Shown here in pieces: positions 35,191-49,600 of a stretch of 64,000 nt of DNA. The stretch spans positions 43,558,390 through 43,622,389 of the forward strand of contig NC_030384.2 of NCBI RefSeq assembly GCF_001625215.2, read 5' to 3'. The notes beneath the pieces were generated by a model, which was not told where the DNA came from, searched no databases, and saw nothing but the letters and a program-made list of their open reading frames with translations. The translations under genes were made by a program, and so were the position numbers. Each line of letters opens with the position of its first letter. Position 1 is the stretch's first letter. Source of the stretch: Daucus carota subsp. sativus. Its lineage: Eukaryota; Streptophyta; Magnoliopsida; Apiales; Apiaceae.

Positions 35191-38100
35191 TTGTACAACA
35201 TTTCACTGCAGAACTAACTGAAGCATCGAACCCCTAGTCTTGACTACTTACCACTTCCTTTTAACTGATTATAAGTCTTACATTTGCAATATAATGAGCC
35301 TGCTGCTACAAGCGGAGCCAATGGGGCTAATCTAATGTATCATCACCGATGATCATATGTTTGAGAGGGTGGTTTTTGACCCTGCTCAAATGATTTAGTC
35401 CGTTTTTTTTTCCTACGAGTGTTGTTTGTTGAGCCCTATATAAGAGGTTCATATACACACACCATCAAAGGTCTGGTGTGATGTCTTGTACTTTTCTTAA
35501 GTAGTAGACTTCCAAGTTATTGAGGCTGAGGAAGAGGTATTATAAACTTAATCTTGATTGTTCTCTCTGTAATATTTCCAAGTTGAAGTGAGGAATGAAA
35601 CTTGCGAAAGTTGTTTCTTTAATCACCAATGCTATAGCCTAAAGCTTCGAGTTTCAACTTGCAAATACCACCGTCTTTACTTTATTCAGAGAATAGAATA
35701 GAATTTCACCTGGCTATACACACCGGAACTTCTGCAGAACCTGGTGCTGGTAATAAAGTCTCTCACATGAACATAACAGTAGTCTTTAATATGACAAACA
35801 GAATAATTACCGGTGTCCAAGGCGCGCATAGGCATCATTTGCGGGAAAGTGAAGACCATTATTTAATCTGCAACATCTTCTCCTACATGGGGATCCCCAA
35901 CATTACGCTTTTCCAGCATGCCCCCACTATAACAAAGATTAGAAATATGCCAAGGCGTGCTTCCTCTCTTCACGTTTCTAGCACAGCCAAGCTGGCTTGG
36001 CATAAGCACATTGTGTGTGTGTGTGTGTTAAGAGAATTGCTGTTAAAGAACACTGTAGTGTGATGCCCTACATAGCATATTGTATAATATAGGACACACC
36101 TCCTGGTTGGGCAAGAGCATCCTCCATTTGTTCACCAGTTGACGAGAATAAGATTACTGTCACAAGCATGAGAATATTATAAAGCCAGTGTAGAATGAAG
36201 TGGTTAAACTATAGTATTAACCATAAGACCAGAAAATATTCAATACAGTCTACATAAAACTTATATAGTGAGATTAAACATTATAACTCAAAAATCAGAG
36301 AAATGGTTTATGATAATTATTTCTAAACACTGCACATCAGCCCTCACTTAAAACTAACTTTATCATTGAATTAGTTGGCCATCAAAATCTGATTCTTTTC
36401 GGTAATTCCATTGTAGTGCAATACATCAGTTAAACGTAAGCAAGAGTGATTAACCTATTGTAGTGTGATATTCGTTCTTCCCAGTAGTAATGAAGCTTTG
36501 CGTGTTTGATCAGACACTACAAATACACTTTTCCTTTGAATAGACAATAGTATGCCCTTGGATATGATACAGGCCCAAGGCGCCAATTCTAGATGTAAAG
36601 AACCATGAATTTCAGTGTTTTTACAGTCAAAATAAAAAGGACCATGGTTTGCCTGAAATAGATAATTGCATGACCAATATACTAAATAATTAAGCATATT
36701 TGGTATTATCAGAAACAAGAATGGTATATACCTGTCCTGTATTTTATTTATTTCTTCATGAAATACTTGGCTGTTTTTACTACGATTATAGGGGGGTAAT
36801 AGCATAGATAAATCCGTCCACTATTATTTAGAGATGCTTCGGAGTACATTTAAGAGGGGATATGAACACTGAATGAGTCACAGATATTGACTGTCCAGAG
36901 GTACCGAAGATTTTATTATGCCTCTGGGAATAGTTGAACTTGCTTAGAAACTTTCAGCCCCATTCAAGCATCTGCAAGAACAATTGACTTGCATAAACCG
37001 CATATGGGCCAAATCCTTCAAAGGTTAGGACGTTAGGTAGTAAGCATGAAGTTCTGTTTGCACATAGTCATGCTAGAAACTAGCTTGTTCCATTTCTTAA
37101 ATGGCAATTTCAGTTTTATATTCTCTGATTCCAGTTCTCTGTCATTCTCTTCTAAGCTAAAGCTTAAAAGTAGTAAATGTTGTGAGAAAGAAGAACTACT
37201 TGTAAGAACACAATTATAGATTATTATTGTCCAAAGGCATCAATCCTAATCTACCTACCCGAAATTAGATAGAAATTAAGAATTGGTAGGAAGTGGGAAC
37301 CCATTTTTCGTGGTGTTGAGCAGAAAGAATATAAAACAAAAATATATTCCTGGCTTCAGAATACAATCCAGCCCCAGAAGCTTTACTTTGAGTTAAGATT
37401 CTCAAATCCCATACCTTGGAATCCCTCAGAAACTTTTTCTCCCAAAGAGAATATCATTCCATTGTCATCTTTTTTATATGTTCCTGCCAATCCTTGTCAA
37501 AGGTGGTCAATAGATCACAAACCAGTGACTAATAAGCATCTGGCACAGGCATATATTTTCTTTAGTGATTGGCAGGCCATTGTGAATGTCCAAGTAAAAT
37601 GCAAATCATTGTTACTTTTTGTAACTTTAATCTGTTCCTGCAAGGAAAACAAAAATCTATACAAGAGCCCCCCAACAGGTGATTTATAAGTCGAGCCATG
37701 TTTTCAGCTCTCAGAGTGGAAAATATTATATACACGAAGGAGACGTGAACACTAACACAAAGCAATTGGTAACTGGTAGCAGCTAAATATACTTCTTTCA
37801 TACCATATTAAAAAAAAACTCAAGAGAGTCGATTACAGCAAAAGCCTTTTATCCACACGACCACATCTAGAAAATAGAAGTAATTTTACATTTACCACTT
37901 CCGGAAAAATAACATACCCAGATCTTAAATCATAAGTAAGAGGTACATAAAAATATTAAGAGAAACTTTATGTTGTTGCATAGAGATTGTTGCTATTTCT
38001 TCTTTTATAAACTTTCTATCATAGATTGCTTCTGCATCAATTGGCATCCAATATTTGACATTAGCTTAATATATATTTAGAGAATGAGGAAGATAAATGT

Positions 38101-39156
38101 ATAATAAGTTAATAACAGGCTTAACAGCTATTTTACATCATGAATTGCAAGGCATATAATTCTTCCCCTGGCACAATTCATTTTTATCCGCATGCAAGCA
38201 ATATATTAAGGATTCTTTATAAATTACACTTTACCAAAAGGCTCCACAGATCCTCAAAATGGTAAATATTCTCTTATCATACCAAAAGATTGTCCTATCA
38301 GAGAGCTATGGTTTGGAGCTGAAAACAGTTAGGTGAAGATATTATTGAAGGCAGGTAAAGTGTTCTTGATAAAATTCATGATGGTAAGTTTACACATCAG
38401 CAAACAGATATGAAAGATTATAGAAAATGGATGACCATGGCTTATATTGTGATTTCTCAAAGTGCTTGTAGTTTAAATAGCTGAGTGTTGAGGATTCAGG
38501 TATAGCTTAGTGACAAAGATTTATTCTAACTATAAATGTAATAACTACTACATGCAAAATTAAGAAATTAATTTTCTGCGAACTTGTATGTTCATAATAA
38601 CATCTATCTGTATATTTTCAAACATACACACTTGAGTACTATCAAGCTTTAATGTGCTGTGAAGAGAAAGTGAGAACAGCAATGACAGTTTCAAGTATAC
38701 ATCAAGGATTCTAAGATTCATGCAAGTGAATTTATAAACCCCACCACGAACTCAACTGCTCGAGTCAGAGGAAAAGGCAATTGATCTTCTTCAAGCCCCA
38801 GGCTAATTACGCGTTACATCAAATGCAAATATGCTCTTTTTTTTTATGAAGTCCAACCAAGGGCAATTTTTCTTATACTGGTTGAAGAATAGATATCTGA
38901 AAAAATTGTGTCCCTACTCCCTGGTACCTTTATTTTACAATTCCGTCTAAGATTAACAAGTACCAAAAATATGGAAGTAGACAAAATTGCATGTATTCCT
39001 TATTCCATTCTTGGCTTTTCATACAATCTTAAAGAAGAGCATCTTTTATAACTTTTCTAACTTTCTCTAGTTTGTATCCAATTCTGAGTTTCAGATGCTC
39101 CAGCCATGAGAATCCTCTTCTCAAGTTAATCAGTTGTAATCTTCTAATAGGGTCCT

Positions 39157-39474
39157 GGTCCCAAGCATGTGTATGCTGGACCTCTTATATAAAATACAGT
39201 TTCCCAACCGTTGGATGAATATCCAACAGTCAGGATTATAATTTTTTTTAACACGTCCAACATTTTTTTCCTGTTGGATGGATAAAATATTCATTTCGAT
39301 CGGCTAACTAAAAAAATCTGATGAACGGACAAATAACCATTTTATCCGTCCAGCGGTTAAAAAGTTCTGACGTGTTAAAATAATGTTATAATCCTGGTCG
39401 CTGAATATTTATCTAACGGTCAGGAGGAAACTGTATGTTACATAAGAGGTCCCCAGCATGCACATGTTGGGACC
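39157..39474. mobile_element. Inverted-repeat MITE, family unknown
   Basis: GGTCCCAAGCATGTGTATGC, then TGGACCTCTTAT, faces ATAAGAGGTCC, CCAGCATGCACATG and TTGGGACC at the right end. Inner blocks AAACAGTTTCC / GGAAACTGTAT and CCAACAGTCAGGATTATAA / TTATAATCCTGG also pair. No target duplication was identified. Confidence 0.75.
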
Positions 39475-39536
39475 ATAAAAACTAAAAACTAGTCATGTTG
39501 GCAACATAAAAAGAACTGAAGGGTAAACCTTTAACA

Positions 39537-39585
39537 GTAGTAGTAGTACTAGTACTACTACTACTACTAATAATAATACTAATAG
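39537..39585. repeat. Inverted trinucleotide microsatellite (AGT)n/(ACT)n
   Basis: About four AGT units meet about six ACT units head to head around TAGTACTAGTACT, then turn into AAT units. The tract can fold on itself. Confidence 0.85.
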
Positions 39586-40300
39586 ATAGGTGTGATATGA
39601 ATTTTTAATGGGGTAGGAATAATTTGCTTGATAGTTTTATACTTTTACTACTGCAGAGAGAGTAAATTCTTCCACTGAGATCAATATATTCTACTTGTAA
39701 ATGCATATTAAATTCCCAACTAGTATAAATGCACACGATGTTCTGCTGGATTGATTGATATATATTGCAGGGTGTTAAGCGTGGCAGAACATTATGTAAT
39801 TTAGACTGATTGAGCCTTCTACGAGTGCGTAGAAAAAGATGAAGTTTTGAAGTAGGTCCCACAGATGCTCAGGAGTCTGGACTCTGGACTGAAAGGACTA
39901 TATACCTTTCTGAGTATCTGCAAGGACTGGATTAGTGGACTGGGCCATCAAAGATTCTATGCCTCTACTCCCCTTCCCTTAACTCTCAAGTCCTTCCATT
40001 TGCTTTATAAGGACATGTTGAGCTCAACCTTAACTGTGAGAACTGGTCATACAAAAGAGGACATACACAAGGGCTGCAGTGTACAGTCTTGCAAACTTTT
40101 CTCTTTTTGTTAGTTTCTTGCACACCAAGAATGAGGTTGCTGTATAGCATCATATAGCAGATTCAAGTTTCAGATTTAAGTGTAAGCATACTTATCAGAA
40201 GACAAGTACGGACAGGTAAATTCACAAAGCTATTACATAAGATCATAATATTGCCCTCTTGTCACAAAGCTAATTGAAAGAAACCCTTTTGAAGGCAAAA

Positions 40301-42126
40301 ATGCATCATCATCAATATTATCAGGGAAATAATAAGCAACCTACCTCAAGAATGTCGACTACTCCTGAAAGACATCCGTTCCTGCAAGGTGGGAATGCTG
40401 CAGGAGATTCAAGTCTTGTCCTCTCAACAGATGCAAAGCCTAGACTGAAGTGGACTCCAGACCTTCACGAGAGATTCATAGAGGCAGTCAATCAGCTTGG
40501 TGGAGCAGACAGTGGGTGCCTAGACAATTGTAATGTTTGAGATCTAAAAAAAACTTTCGCTTAACTGATAAAATTTTCTGTTCTTTTACTGCAGAGGCTA
40601 CACCAAAATCAGTTTTAAGACTGATGGGGATTCAGGGACTTACATTATACCATTTAAAGAGTCATCTTCAGGTATATATTCCAGCCATATCTGAAGTTCA
40701 GGGCCTTTACTTAAGTTCTCTCCTATAAGTGTGAGTTAAGCATTAAAAGCACAGTGGTAAACCATAGCACATAATCAAGACATAAGCATTCTTACATCCT
40801 GGCACCTGCACAGTTAAAATCCAATTAGCGCATTCTAGAAAGGCTAGAAAGCTCTGATTTCTCATATGTTCTTATTTAGTACATTTTCTAAAAAACATTA
40901 TATATGCATATATGTAAGAAGGAAGATTAACTCTCGCGTTTTGGCTGCCAGAAATACAGGCTTAGCAAAAATTTGCATGGACAAGCAAATAACAGGGCAA
41001 GCAATATCAGTGAGCTTCTCATCTTTCATTAAACATGCGGATTTTAACATATAAACAGTTACTGCAAAGGAAACATATTGATTGTCACCTGTGGAAAACA
41101 GTTGCAATGGCTGGAGACACGATGTCATGCTCGGCCGGAACTTGCGGAAGTAATTTGGACATTGGACCTCAAACAAATAAGTACGCAAGCAAGAGACCAC
41201 TCATGTTCCCTGGGTAATTCATATATTAATTACTCTAACTACAAATTTTTTTTATGCAGCAATTTACATATAGATGACGCAATACAGATGCAGATCGAAG
41301 TGCAGAGACGACTACATGAGCAGCTTCAGGTGCGGTATTATAGATAATGGTTACATGTGCGGTTTACTTCAAACGCCAGGATATATGTCCACATTACATA
41401 TTTGACATGACAGAACGAATAATGGGACATATACAATCTAACAACCGAAGCTTGTAGAGAATTATGAGCAACCATGTAAATCAGTACTGTTCTAAATGAC
41501 AGGTACAGCGGCACCTCCAACTTCGAATAGAAGCTCAGGGAAAATACTTACAAACAGTGGTAGAGAAAGCGCAAGATACTCTAGGAAGACAAAACTTAGG
41601 CACGGTAGGACTGGAAGCTGCAAAAGTCCAATTATCTGAATTAGCCACTAATGTATCCACCACCAAGTGCCTTAACTCTGCATTTCCCTATCCACAACAT
41701 AAACAAGCAAGCCAGCCAAAAGACTGTTTACCACAAAGCTGCATGGCCTCCTCTGAAATATTCCAACAGCACCAAGAGAATCAAGATAGATGGAGCAGAG
41801 ACCTTGAAAAGAATAGAAACTTCATGTCACCTATTGTTCAAAGCGCAGATAGGGCATATGAAATAGAGCTTCGTGCCAGTGACTTGTCAACAAGAGTTGG
41901 TATTCAGGGAGGAAACTGCAGACATGTGGAAGAAAAATTGAACAACAGGGATGCAAATGCTGATCTTCTGTATCCAAGAACGGACTCGGTTAAACAAGAG
42001 AATGAGAGAAGGCAAGGTTATCAAATATCCCACTCTTCCCCGAGGTTGGACTTAAATATTCATGATCACAGTGATGCTACTTCAAATTGTAAACAATTCG
42101 ACTTGAATGGACTCAGCTGGTCCTGA
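40301..42126 (+). CDS. MYR1: MYB-CC (GARP) transcription factor, MYR1/MYR2 type
   Basis: MYR1/MYR2 are single-MYB, coiled-coil factors of the PHR1-like group, reported in Arabidopsis to act in flowering under low light. Six exons: 40301-40511, 40595-40671, 40952-41009, 41102-41180, 41260-41329, 41503-42126, giving 372 residues. The MYB-like domain spans about 47-100 (PRLKWTPDLHERFIEAVNQL, then ATPKSVLRLMG and SHLQKYRLSKNLHGQAN). The coiled coil follows at about 150-195 (MQIEVQRRLHEQL, RIEAQGKYLQ, EKAQDTLGRQNLG). The end KQFDLNGLSWS is the MYR1/2 signature tail. LDLNIH near the C terminus resembles an EAR-type repression motif. The start is the first ATG in frame; an in-frame TTG lies nine codons upstream. 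Exon 4 is least certain because its amino acids are the least conserved. Confidence 0.9.
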
Positions 42127-44149
42127 CTCTTCATATGAGCGCACTTGTCTGTAAACAAATAATTACATATTCAGATGTTCCAGGTGTGGAGAAGAAGTAA
42201 CAAATCTCATTGAAATTTACTTCTCTCTGGTTGAGGAAAAAAAAAGAATAGGGGACACCAAACAAAGGTCTCCAGAAGCACGGTTTAACGCATATATCTG
42301 TAACTGGTCTACTTGTAATGTTACGTTTTTTTGCTTCAATTGTTCTAATGGAATTAAAGATTAAAAACGTTGTACAAATAGAATTCATAACACAGATATC
42401 AAGTACAAGCTTCCATCATGTCTTGGCTGCTAAATCTTCAAAACTTTGCACGGAACTTTGTGAGGCTATAGTAACATATATGTGTAATTCGGTTCGGTTT
42501 TTACCGAATAATCAGCCCTAGTGTAAATTGTAATCAGTCCATACAGAGATGAGAACTCCAGCTTAAAAATACTACTGATAAGATGCTTTAGGTACCTAGA
42601 TAAGTCATTAGGTCTACTACACTCGCATGTAATGTCTTACTAAAACTCGTGAGATTGTCAGCAGCAACGAAACAAATCACTTCTGACATGACTAACTTAA
42701 TAAATTACTGAAACATTACGAGTTCAAATCCATGCTCAAAAGCAGTCGAATAATAACAGGATAGATTATTAGATTACCTTCTCAGGAATTATGAAGTACC
42801 CACTAGCTAGTAGTAGCTACCAGACCTGCTGTGCATGGCAACTGAAGCATAGATGCATACAACAGATCCTGGAATGAGCTCCAAAAAATCAAACGAGCAA
42901 CCAGCCAGCAGAAAGGAGGGAGGGGGGCAGATCGGTCACTCCCGCTGTCCCGGAAAGCCATGGTGTAGAATTAGGAGAAAAGGCCCAGCCCGGTAATGCG
43001 AAAATATCAAAATCGTGGAAAGTGCTCAAAAACATAAGATAATTCTGACATTTCGATTTTTAGAATAAACAATATTTCAATTTTTAGAATAAAAATATTG
43101 TACTGCTTTTAGATCTAAAAATCACTACAAAATATAATATAATATGAAATAGTGGCTTCAAAAAATTACATTATCTAATAATCAAAAAATGAAAGAGGAT
43201 CGACTATGCACAATCTAGCATTAGGAGTATTAGGATTGCAAAGGGTTGTAAATGAACCGCAGGTTGAGTTTTACCGATTTTGATCTATTTTTTTTTTTAT
43301 CGAATCGAGCAAAATACGATTATCTTGTTAATCTTTTTTACTTAATTTGATCTCGAATTCGTTAACGATCGAGTCGAGTTCGAGTTATTAGCAAACTGAG
43401 TATAATCGATATCGAGTTAAGTCGAAATAGAATCGATTGATAAATTTTTTTGCCTTCTTCCCATTTTAAGGTGTTTGTATATACATTTAAAATTTAAAAT
43501 AATAATAATAATTAAAATTCCAGAATCAAAAGGATTAAAATCAAAATTCTTAATTTAAAACTTAACAATGATTGATTGTAAAAGGTTGTTTAGTTCAACG
43601 ATGGATACTCACGGGCCAGAGCGACGCCCACTCAAACTTACTTTGACTAAATAAGTAAATATCATCATAATTTTAAATATAATTTAAATTTCTAATTAGG
43701 TGATATTAGAATTTTTTGTAAAGATTAGATAAAACTCCAATCAAATATATTAATATTTTTAAATACCTGTAATAAATCTGCAAATATAATTTTATATATG
43801 ATTAAACTTGTTACATAAATTTAATATTTAATTATATAACTTTTTTTGTTTAAAAAAGATAATCGAACGTATGGTACAGGGTAGTACGTGGGCGGGTGGA
43901 CGGACCCGACCCGATAGGTGTCAGGCAATAGCCCAGCGGCCCCAGCCCATGTTTTATAATTGAGCTTTCCGGCCACTTCATCTCTGCACTCGTGTGTACT
44001 GTTTTCATCGAGAAATAAAAAACCCCAATTGCAGAATATACATAACTAATCACCGAAGCTCTCTGAACTATACGTACAAGCACAGACATACACACAGCGA
44101 GGCTAGGGTTTTGGATGATAAGCTCTTCTAATTTGACCTGTTCATCACA
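42127..44149. other. MYR-NOT3 intergenic region
   Basis: MYR 3' UTR, then a spacer. At 43.25-43.45 kb are many GAGTCGAG, CGAGTT and ATCGATTGAT words, resembling the debris at 13.3-13.8 kb. The last 250 bp, more GC-rich (GACCCGACCCGATAGG), are the NOT3 promoter and leader. No gene was seen. Confidence 0.5.
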
Positions 44150-46635
44150 ATGGGAGCAAGCAGAAAATTACAGGGCGAGATCGATAGAGTTCTAAAGAAG
44201 GTTCAAGAAGGCGTCGATGTTTTCGATAGCATTTGGAATAAGGTACAATCGTCTCATCTTTACGTCTATTTACTCTAAGTAAACGTGTGTCTTATAATTC
44301 GTTTCACTTGTATGTGTTGGGCGCTGTAGGTTTACGATACGGACAATGCTAATCAGAAGGAAAAGTTCGAGGCGGACTTGAAGAAGGAAATTAAGAAACT
44401 GCAGAGGTACAGAGACCAGATTAAGACATGGATTCAATCGAGCGAAATTAAGGATAAGAAGGTCAGGTTTAACCCTCACTTATCATCATAATTTATTATT
44501 ATTGCAGTTTATATGAATATGGCATTTCGTGTCTCAAACTCGAAATTAGAACTCCGGGCCAACTTTTTATGTTAGTATATATAATGGACTAATTGTATAT
44601 GATAACGGTTTATGTTTTATACTGATTGGAATCCAAGATATTGATGTAGATGATTGTCACCTTAAGGCAATTTTGGAACTATAAAGTAGCTTAGCTATAC
44701 AAAATCAAAGATTAACTACATAAGAGGATAAGCGATTAATCTATTGATGTGGCAGTGGCATTTAGTTATTGCCGAGAAGAGCACATTTATTTATTCGTAT
44801 CGAAAAAAATTAAACGCCTGGGTGTTTAGTTGAACCAATCATGTAACATCCCACATCGATTAGACGATTAGATAAGAGAGTATTTGAGCCTTTATAAGCA
44901 CAAGCAAATAACTAATGTATACCAAGTTAGGTTGGGTCTGGTATGCATCTAGTTGTGGGCTTATGGATGTTATGAATCATGTTTGGCTCGTCTTTGGATA
45001 TACTCCCAAGCTTCAACTCTGAATTTTAATTATTAAATGTTTGATATGCTTTGGTAATAACAATTATATTACTAAATTAGTGGCTTTGATAAATAATCAT
45101 TGACCTAAAAAACAATCAAGCCAAAGATGTGTTGTAAAATGATCCTTAACTTGAATGTGTTGAGGGGTTTTATTTGTGAAGATGAATTTATCTTTTGCAG
45201 TGACTTGTTTTCGTCTTATAATCATCATTTTCATGTATCATAGACATATCTTTTTCAGTTTATATCTCATTATTTGTTTCATTGAATATAACATTTCTTT
45301 ATCTTACTAAGCTCCTTTTGTAAGAACATTCTCTCCTATTATAATTACTGTACACTGATGTCTACTCTGGTCTCAAGTTTATAGACACTTTGTTTACACG
45401 TGTCAACATAGGTTAGTGCCTCCTATGAGCAGGCTCTGATGGATTCTCGAAAACTTATTGAGCGTGAAATGGAACGATTTAAAATTTGTGAGAAAGAAAC
45501 AAAAACAAAAGCATTCTCCAAGGAAGGTCTTGGTCAACAACCTAAAACAGTAAGCACTTCTGCTCGCACTCTTTAATTTGTTTTTCACTTTTACTTAAAT
45601 TTTTTTAGTGATTAGTCATTAGGTTTAGGATATGATGAATTATTACTTTTTTCTGTGAAAGTTTGAAAGGCATATTAAATATGTCTGTTAGTTTTGGTCA
45701 CTGTGCTGACTTGTTTCATATATGCTTGTTATCTTCTGATAGGATCCAAAGGAGAAAGCTAAATCGGAAACAAGGGACTGGTTGAACAATGTGGTATAGT
45801 ACCATTATTACTTGACAGACTTCTTCATAATAACCTTAAAAAAATATGATTTAAAGAATAAAGTTTGTGTATCACTGTATCATTAGTTTAGTGTTATGGT
45901 GGAGATTCCACAAGTTAATAATTTACTCACTTTCTTGTAAACATCAAGAAATCATATAATATATTTTGTCACTAAGAGTAGGTATCGGAGCTGGAATCTC
46001 AAATTGATAGCTTTGAAGCTGAGATGGAGGGGCTGACCGTCAAGAAAGGGAAAACCAGGCCACCCAGATTGGTAACATATAAACGCGCCTTTATAGTTAT
46101 TCAAGTTGTTTCTTTTGTTGTATTTGTTAATTCTAATGGGTGATATCACTTCAGACACATTTGGAAGCTTCTATAACTCGGCACAAGGCTCATATAATGA
46201 AGTTAGAATTGATCCTGAGACTCTTGGATAATGATGAGTTGAGTCCTGAGCAGGTCAATGATGTCAAGGATTTCTTGGATGACTACGTGGAACGTAATCA
46301 GGTCTGCCTAATTGAGTGTTTTTTGGTTCTGCATTATGTCATGATTAAAAAAGACTAGTGAATATAAGTTTTCCTTAAAAGTATCTTTATAATCTTATAG
46401 CATCATTATAAATGCTTCACTTGTTTTTTGGGGGACAAATGTCAAATTCTCTTCTTAGCACTTAAAGCTGATTATTTCATTTTGCACTTGTAGGAGGACT
46501 TTGAAGAGTTCAGCGATGTGGATGAACTCTACAGTTCGTTACCATTAGAAAAGGTGGAGGCTCTTGAAGATCTAGTGAATATAGGTCCTCCTGGCCTTGT
46601 GAAGGTGAATTATCTGAGCTGTGATACATCTTCTG

Positions 46636-46682
<47 letters not shown>

Positions 46683-49600
46683 CATGTACTGTCCTGTCAT
46701 GGAAAAGACATACTTAAAGAATGGGCATGCCGCTACCAAGTAGTTCAGCAAAAACAATAAGAAGAACCGAATTCGTAATCTTGTAGAAAGTGGTAGTGGC
46801 TCTTCATTAATTTATACGAGTTCAGATCATTAAGTTAGAGTTTATTGACTTATTAGAACAAATTAGAATTACTGTCATCTATCTCTATCTCGGACCCTTC
46901 AGTTAGTGAGTAATCATTAAGCTGATGAGATCATGCCTTATGCTGCCAATATATGTGGGCTTATCTTTAGGTTCTTGTCCTCAACTTAGTGGTCACCGGT
47001 CGACTATGATCGGTTTGTGAGATTTAAGCCAACCCTTTGATGCTTACACTCGTGTTTGCTTGAAATGCAATAATGATAATATACTGTAAGGTAACAAAAA
47101 ATATAATGGACCTTGACTTAGGTGGTCATCTGTAGACTCTTGTAGGTTCGTAAGATTCAAGCCTTCTCCTATTGATGATAACACTTGTATTTGCTTTATG
47201 TACAATACTGATAGTATCTTGTAAGGTTACAAATATTTAAAGTTTTACGATGATGACCTTTATGTGATGTCAATAGAGCAGTGTGTCTGACCAACAAATT
47301 TGACTGCTATTGTGTTTCTCCTTCCTGTTGAGAGGTTTTTGACTAGGAAGGAGACCGGAGAGCATCTTATGTGTTCTAGTGGGCCTTATAACCTTACAGG
47401 TGCTCTTGGCTTGTAGAAACGTGGTTTTCAGCTGCAGTACACTAGTACTTCCCTGTTAGGACTATCGTTGCAAATGGTTTCCAACTGTATCATGCTTAAG
47501 TTTCTTACAGTTCCCAAACATATTAACACCGGAGGACTATAAATGAGTATATAGAAACCAAAGAGCGCTACTTAAAAAAACCTATGTTTTATCTCATACG
47601 AGTAATATCCGACTATGAAAGGTATTCTGACAAAAAAAAGGTAATATCTGACTATAAAAGAGAGATGTCATGTTAATTTCCCTTAATGCTGAGATTAACG
47701 CCATAACCCTGTCAGCACACTGCCAAATATGTCTCGGTGAGTTTGAGTTATTCGCTGTAGTTCTATTTGTTGTTGTAAGTAGTAACTAACATTATAAAAG
47801 CAACTGGATGGCACTGACTTAAAAACTGAACTTTCTTGATACTTAATGCCACATTGAAGCCTGTCTACTATTCATGTGTCTCTTTGTAATCGTATGAAGA
47901 GATGCAATGAACGTGCTCTTTACTGTTTAGATGCTTTTATAAGAGAGTAGTCTTTTCTGTTTCCGCAGGGTGTTGGTGCAACCAGTGCCATTTTAAGTTT
48001 GAAAACCTCTTTGACGTCTTCTTCAGCTCCACCGCCGGTATGTTATCTCTCAGTATCTAGACTAGATGGTATAACTTGGAGATGATTGTTTCAGTTAAGA
48101 GGCTTATTGGAGTTCTTTTTAGTTAGACTTGGTGCATCCTTTGGATTCAGAGATCATTTGGTAACAGGAAGTATCATGCCACATTAAAGGCATCAAACAT
48201 GCTTTGTCTCTGACAGTTTGACACAGATTTTCTCAATCATATGCCTCAAGATTGTTTTGAGTTGTAGATTTTTTGTGGAGATTGCTCTTAAAGGGCTTCT
48301 AAATTTCTATTACATTTTTCCATCTGTATATATTATCTTTGATATATTTTCTATAACTGGTTTCCGCCTTCTTTAAATTTTGTCACTGGAAATGGTTTCA
48401 GATTAAATTCCCGAGACCCTAGGTTAATGATATTATTGGAAGCTGATACTGGTTTTTCACTTGTACTAGCGGTTAATTTGTTCTGTTTTAAATAAGGAGT
48501 ACTGTCATAAATGACTGATTTATTCTTCGTTCGCTAATTTTATTAAAAAATTAATTTAAACTTTGATTAAGCACCCGTGCTATAAAATTTTCCTTCGTTT
48601 TTAGCACACTAAAACATGGAGAAAGGTTCCTATTCCCGTTGAATGGGCTCATTAACCACGAACCAAATGCCTCCTTCATTCTTCATATATCCCTTCCCCT
48701 CTGCTCACTCTATATATTTTCAGACATAAATTATACTTGACCATGGAGGCAAAGCAAGAATTTCCTTAATATGCTTCACGGGGTTCTACTTTAGTTACTG
48801 TATCAGAGGATACAACAGGACAAACTCTCATATGCTGGTAACATTATACATTTAGAAAGCTTTATAGTGTCTTTTCTTTAAGTTTGCTTCTAATGAAGAA
48901 AACACATTGCGGTCCTAAATTTTATTAGGTTTGGCATGTGAAGACTAGCTGTGCTAATGCTGTTCAAGTACTGAATTTTTATATGTTTAGCGAGCTTTAT
49001 AAATAATATTTAACTTGTTCTTATGGAAAAAATATTCTTTATGCTGTGTATTTTGAAATCTTCTTCAGACACTAACATTAATGCCTCTTTGGTGTACTCA
49101 TTGTCAGGCTGTGGTGAGTTCAGCAAACCAGCAGGGTTCTTCCGTCCAAGAGCAAGTTGAGGAAACAGCTTCTCAAGACAGTACAGATATAGCTCCAAAA
49201 ACTCCATCTTCTAAAAGTAATATCATTGGTGCTTCCGCTCCAACAACACCAACAGGTAGCCATGTGACTGGGACCCTGAATACCAATGCTCATGTTTTAC
49301 CTGGTGCATCTACTGCTTCAACAATACTTTTAGGTCCCAGTCCTGCTCGGGGAGTGTTGGAAGCTGCAGCTGTTGTATCCTCAGCTCCAATAAGTGTATC
49401 TATTCCGACCAAGGAAGAAGAGGTTGCCAGTTCTCCTGGTCGTAAATCATCCCCCGCTCTATCTGAATCTTTAAGGGGTGTTGGTAGAGGTAACCTGGCT
49501 AGCCCGTTATCAAGTAGTAATGCTTTAGGTTCCGGCAGTACAATTCCCAGCAATGGAGCCTTTGGGGCATTAGCTCCTTCTGCCTCTGAAATTACAAAAA

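Larger units (their letters stand above)
35191..40300. other. 5-kb stretch without a recognised gene
   Basis: The first few hundred bases are expansin 3' UTR. A short (TG)n run lies near 36014-36029, a MITE-like palindrome at 39157-39474, and an inverted trinucleotide microsatellite at 39537-39585. The longest open frames (35659-36063 plus, 36455-36805 minus) have no motif I know and no coding-like pattern. The MYR promoter, and possibly 5' UTR introns of MYR, occupy the last part. Base composition in 36-39 kb is somewhat less AT-extreme than the transposon-rich spacers, so a non-coding transcript cannot be ruled out. Confidence 0.45.

Noticed and set aside
35659-36063. 134-codon frame after the expansin gene
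   Set aside because: It begins at TTG, includes the TG microsatellite, and resembles no family I know.
36455-36805. 116-codon minus-strand frame
   Set aside because: The sequence is uneven in composition with no motif; a chance frame in AT-rich DNA is more likely.
44842-45010. Possible solo LTR starting TGTAACATCCCACATCG in NOT3 intron 2
   Set aside because: The start word is common in plant LTR and related repeats, but I found no matching end or target duplication.
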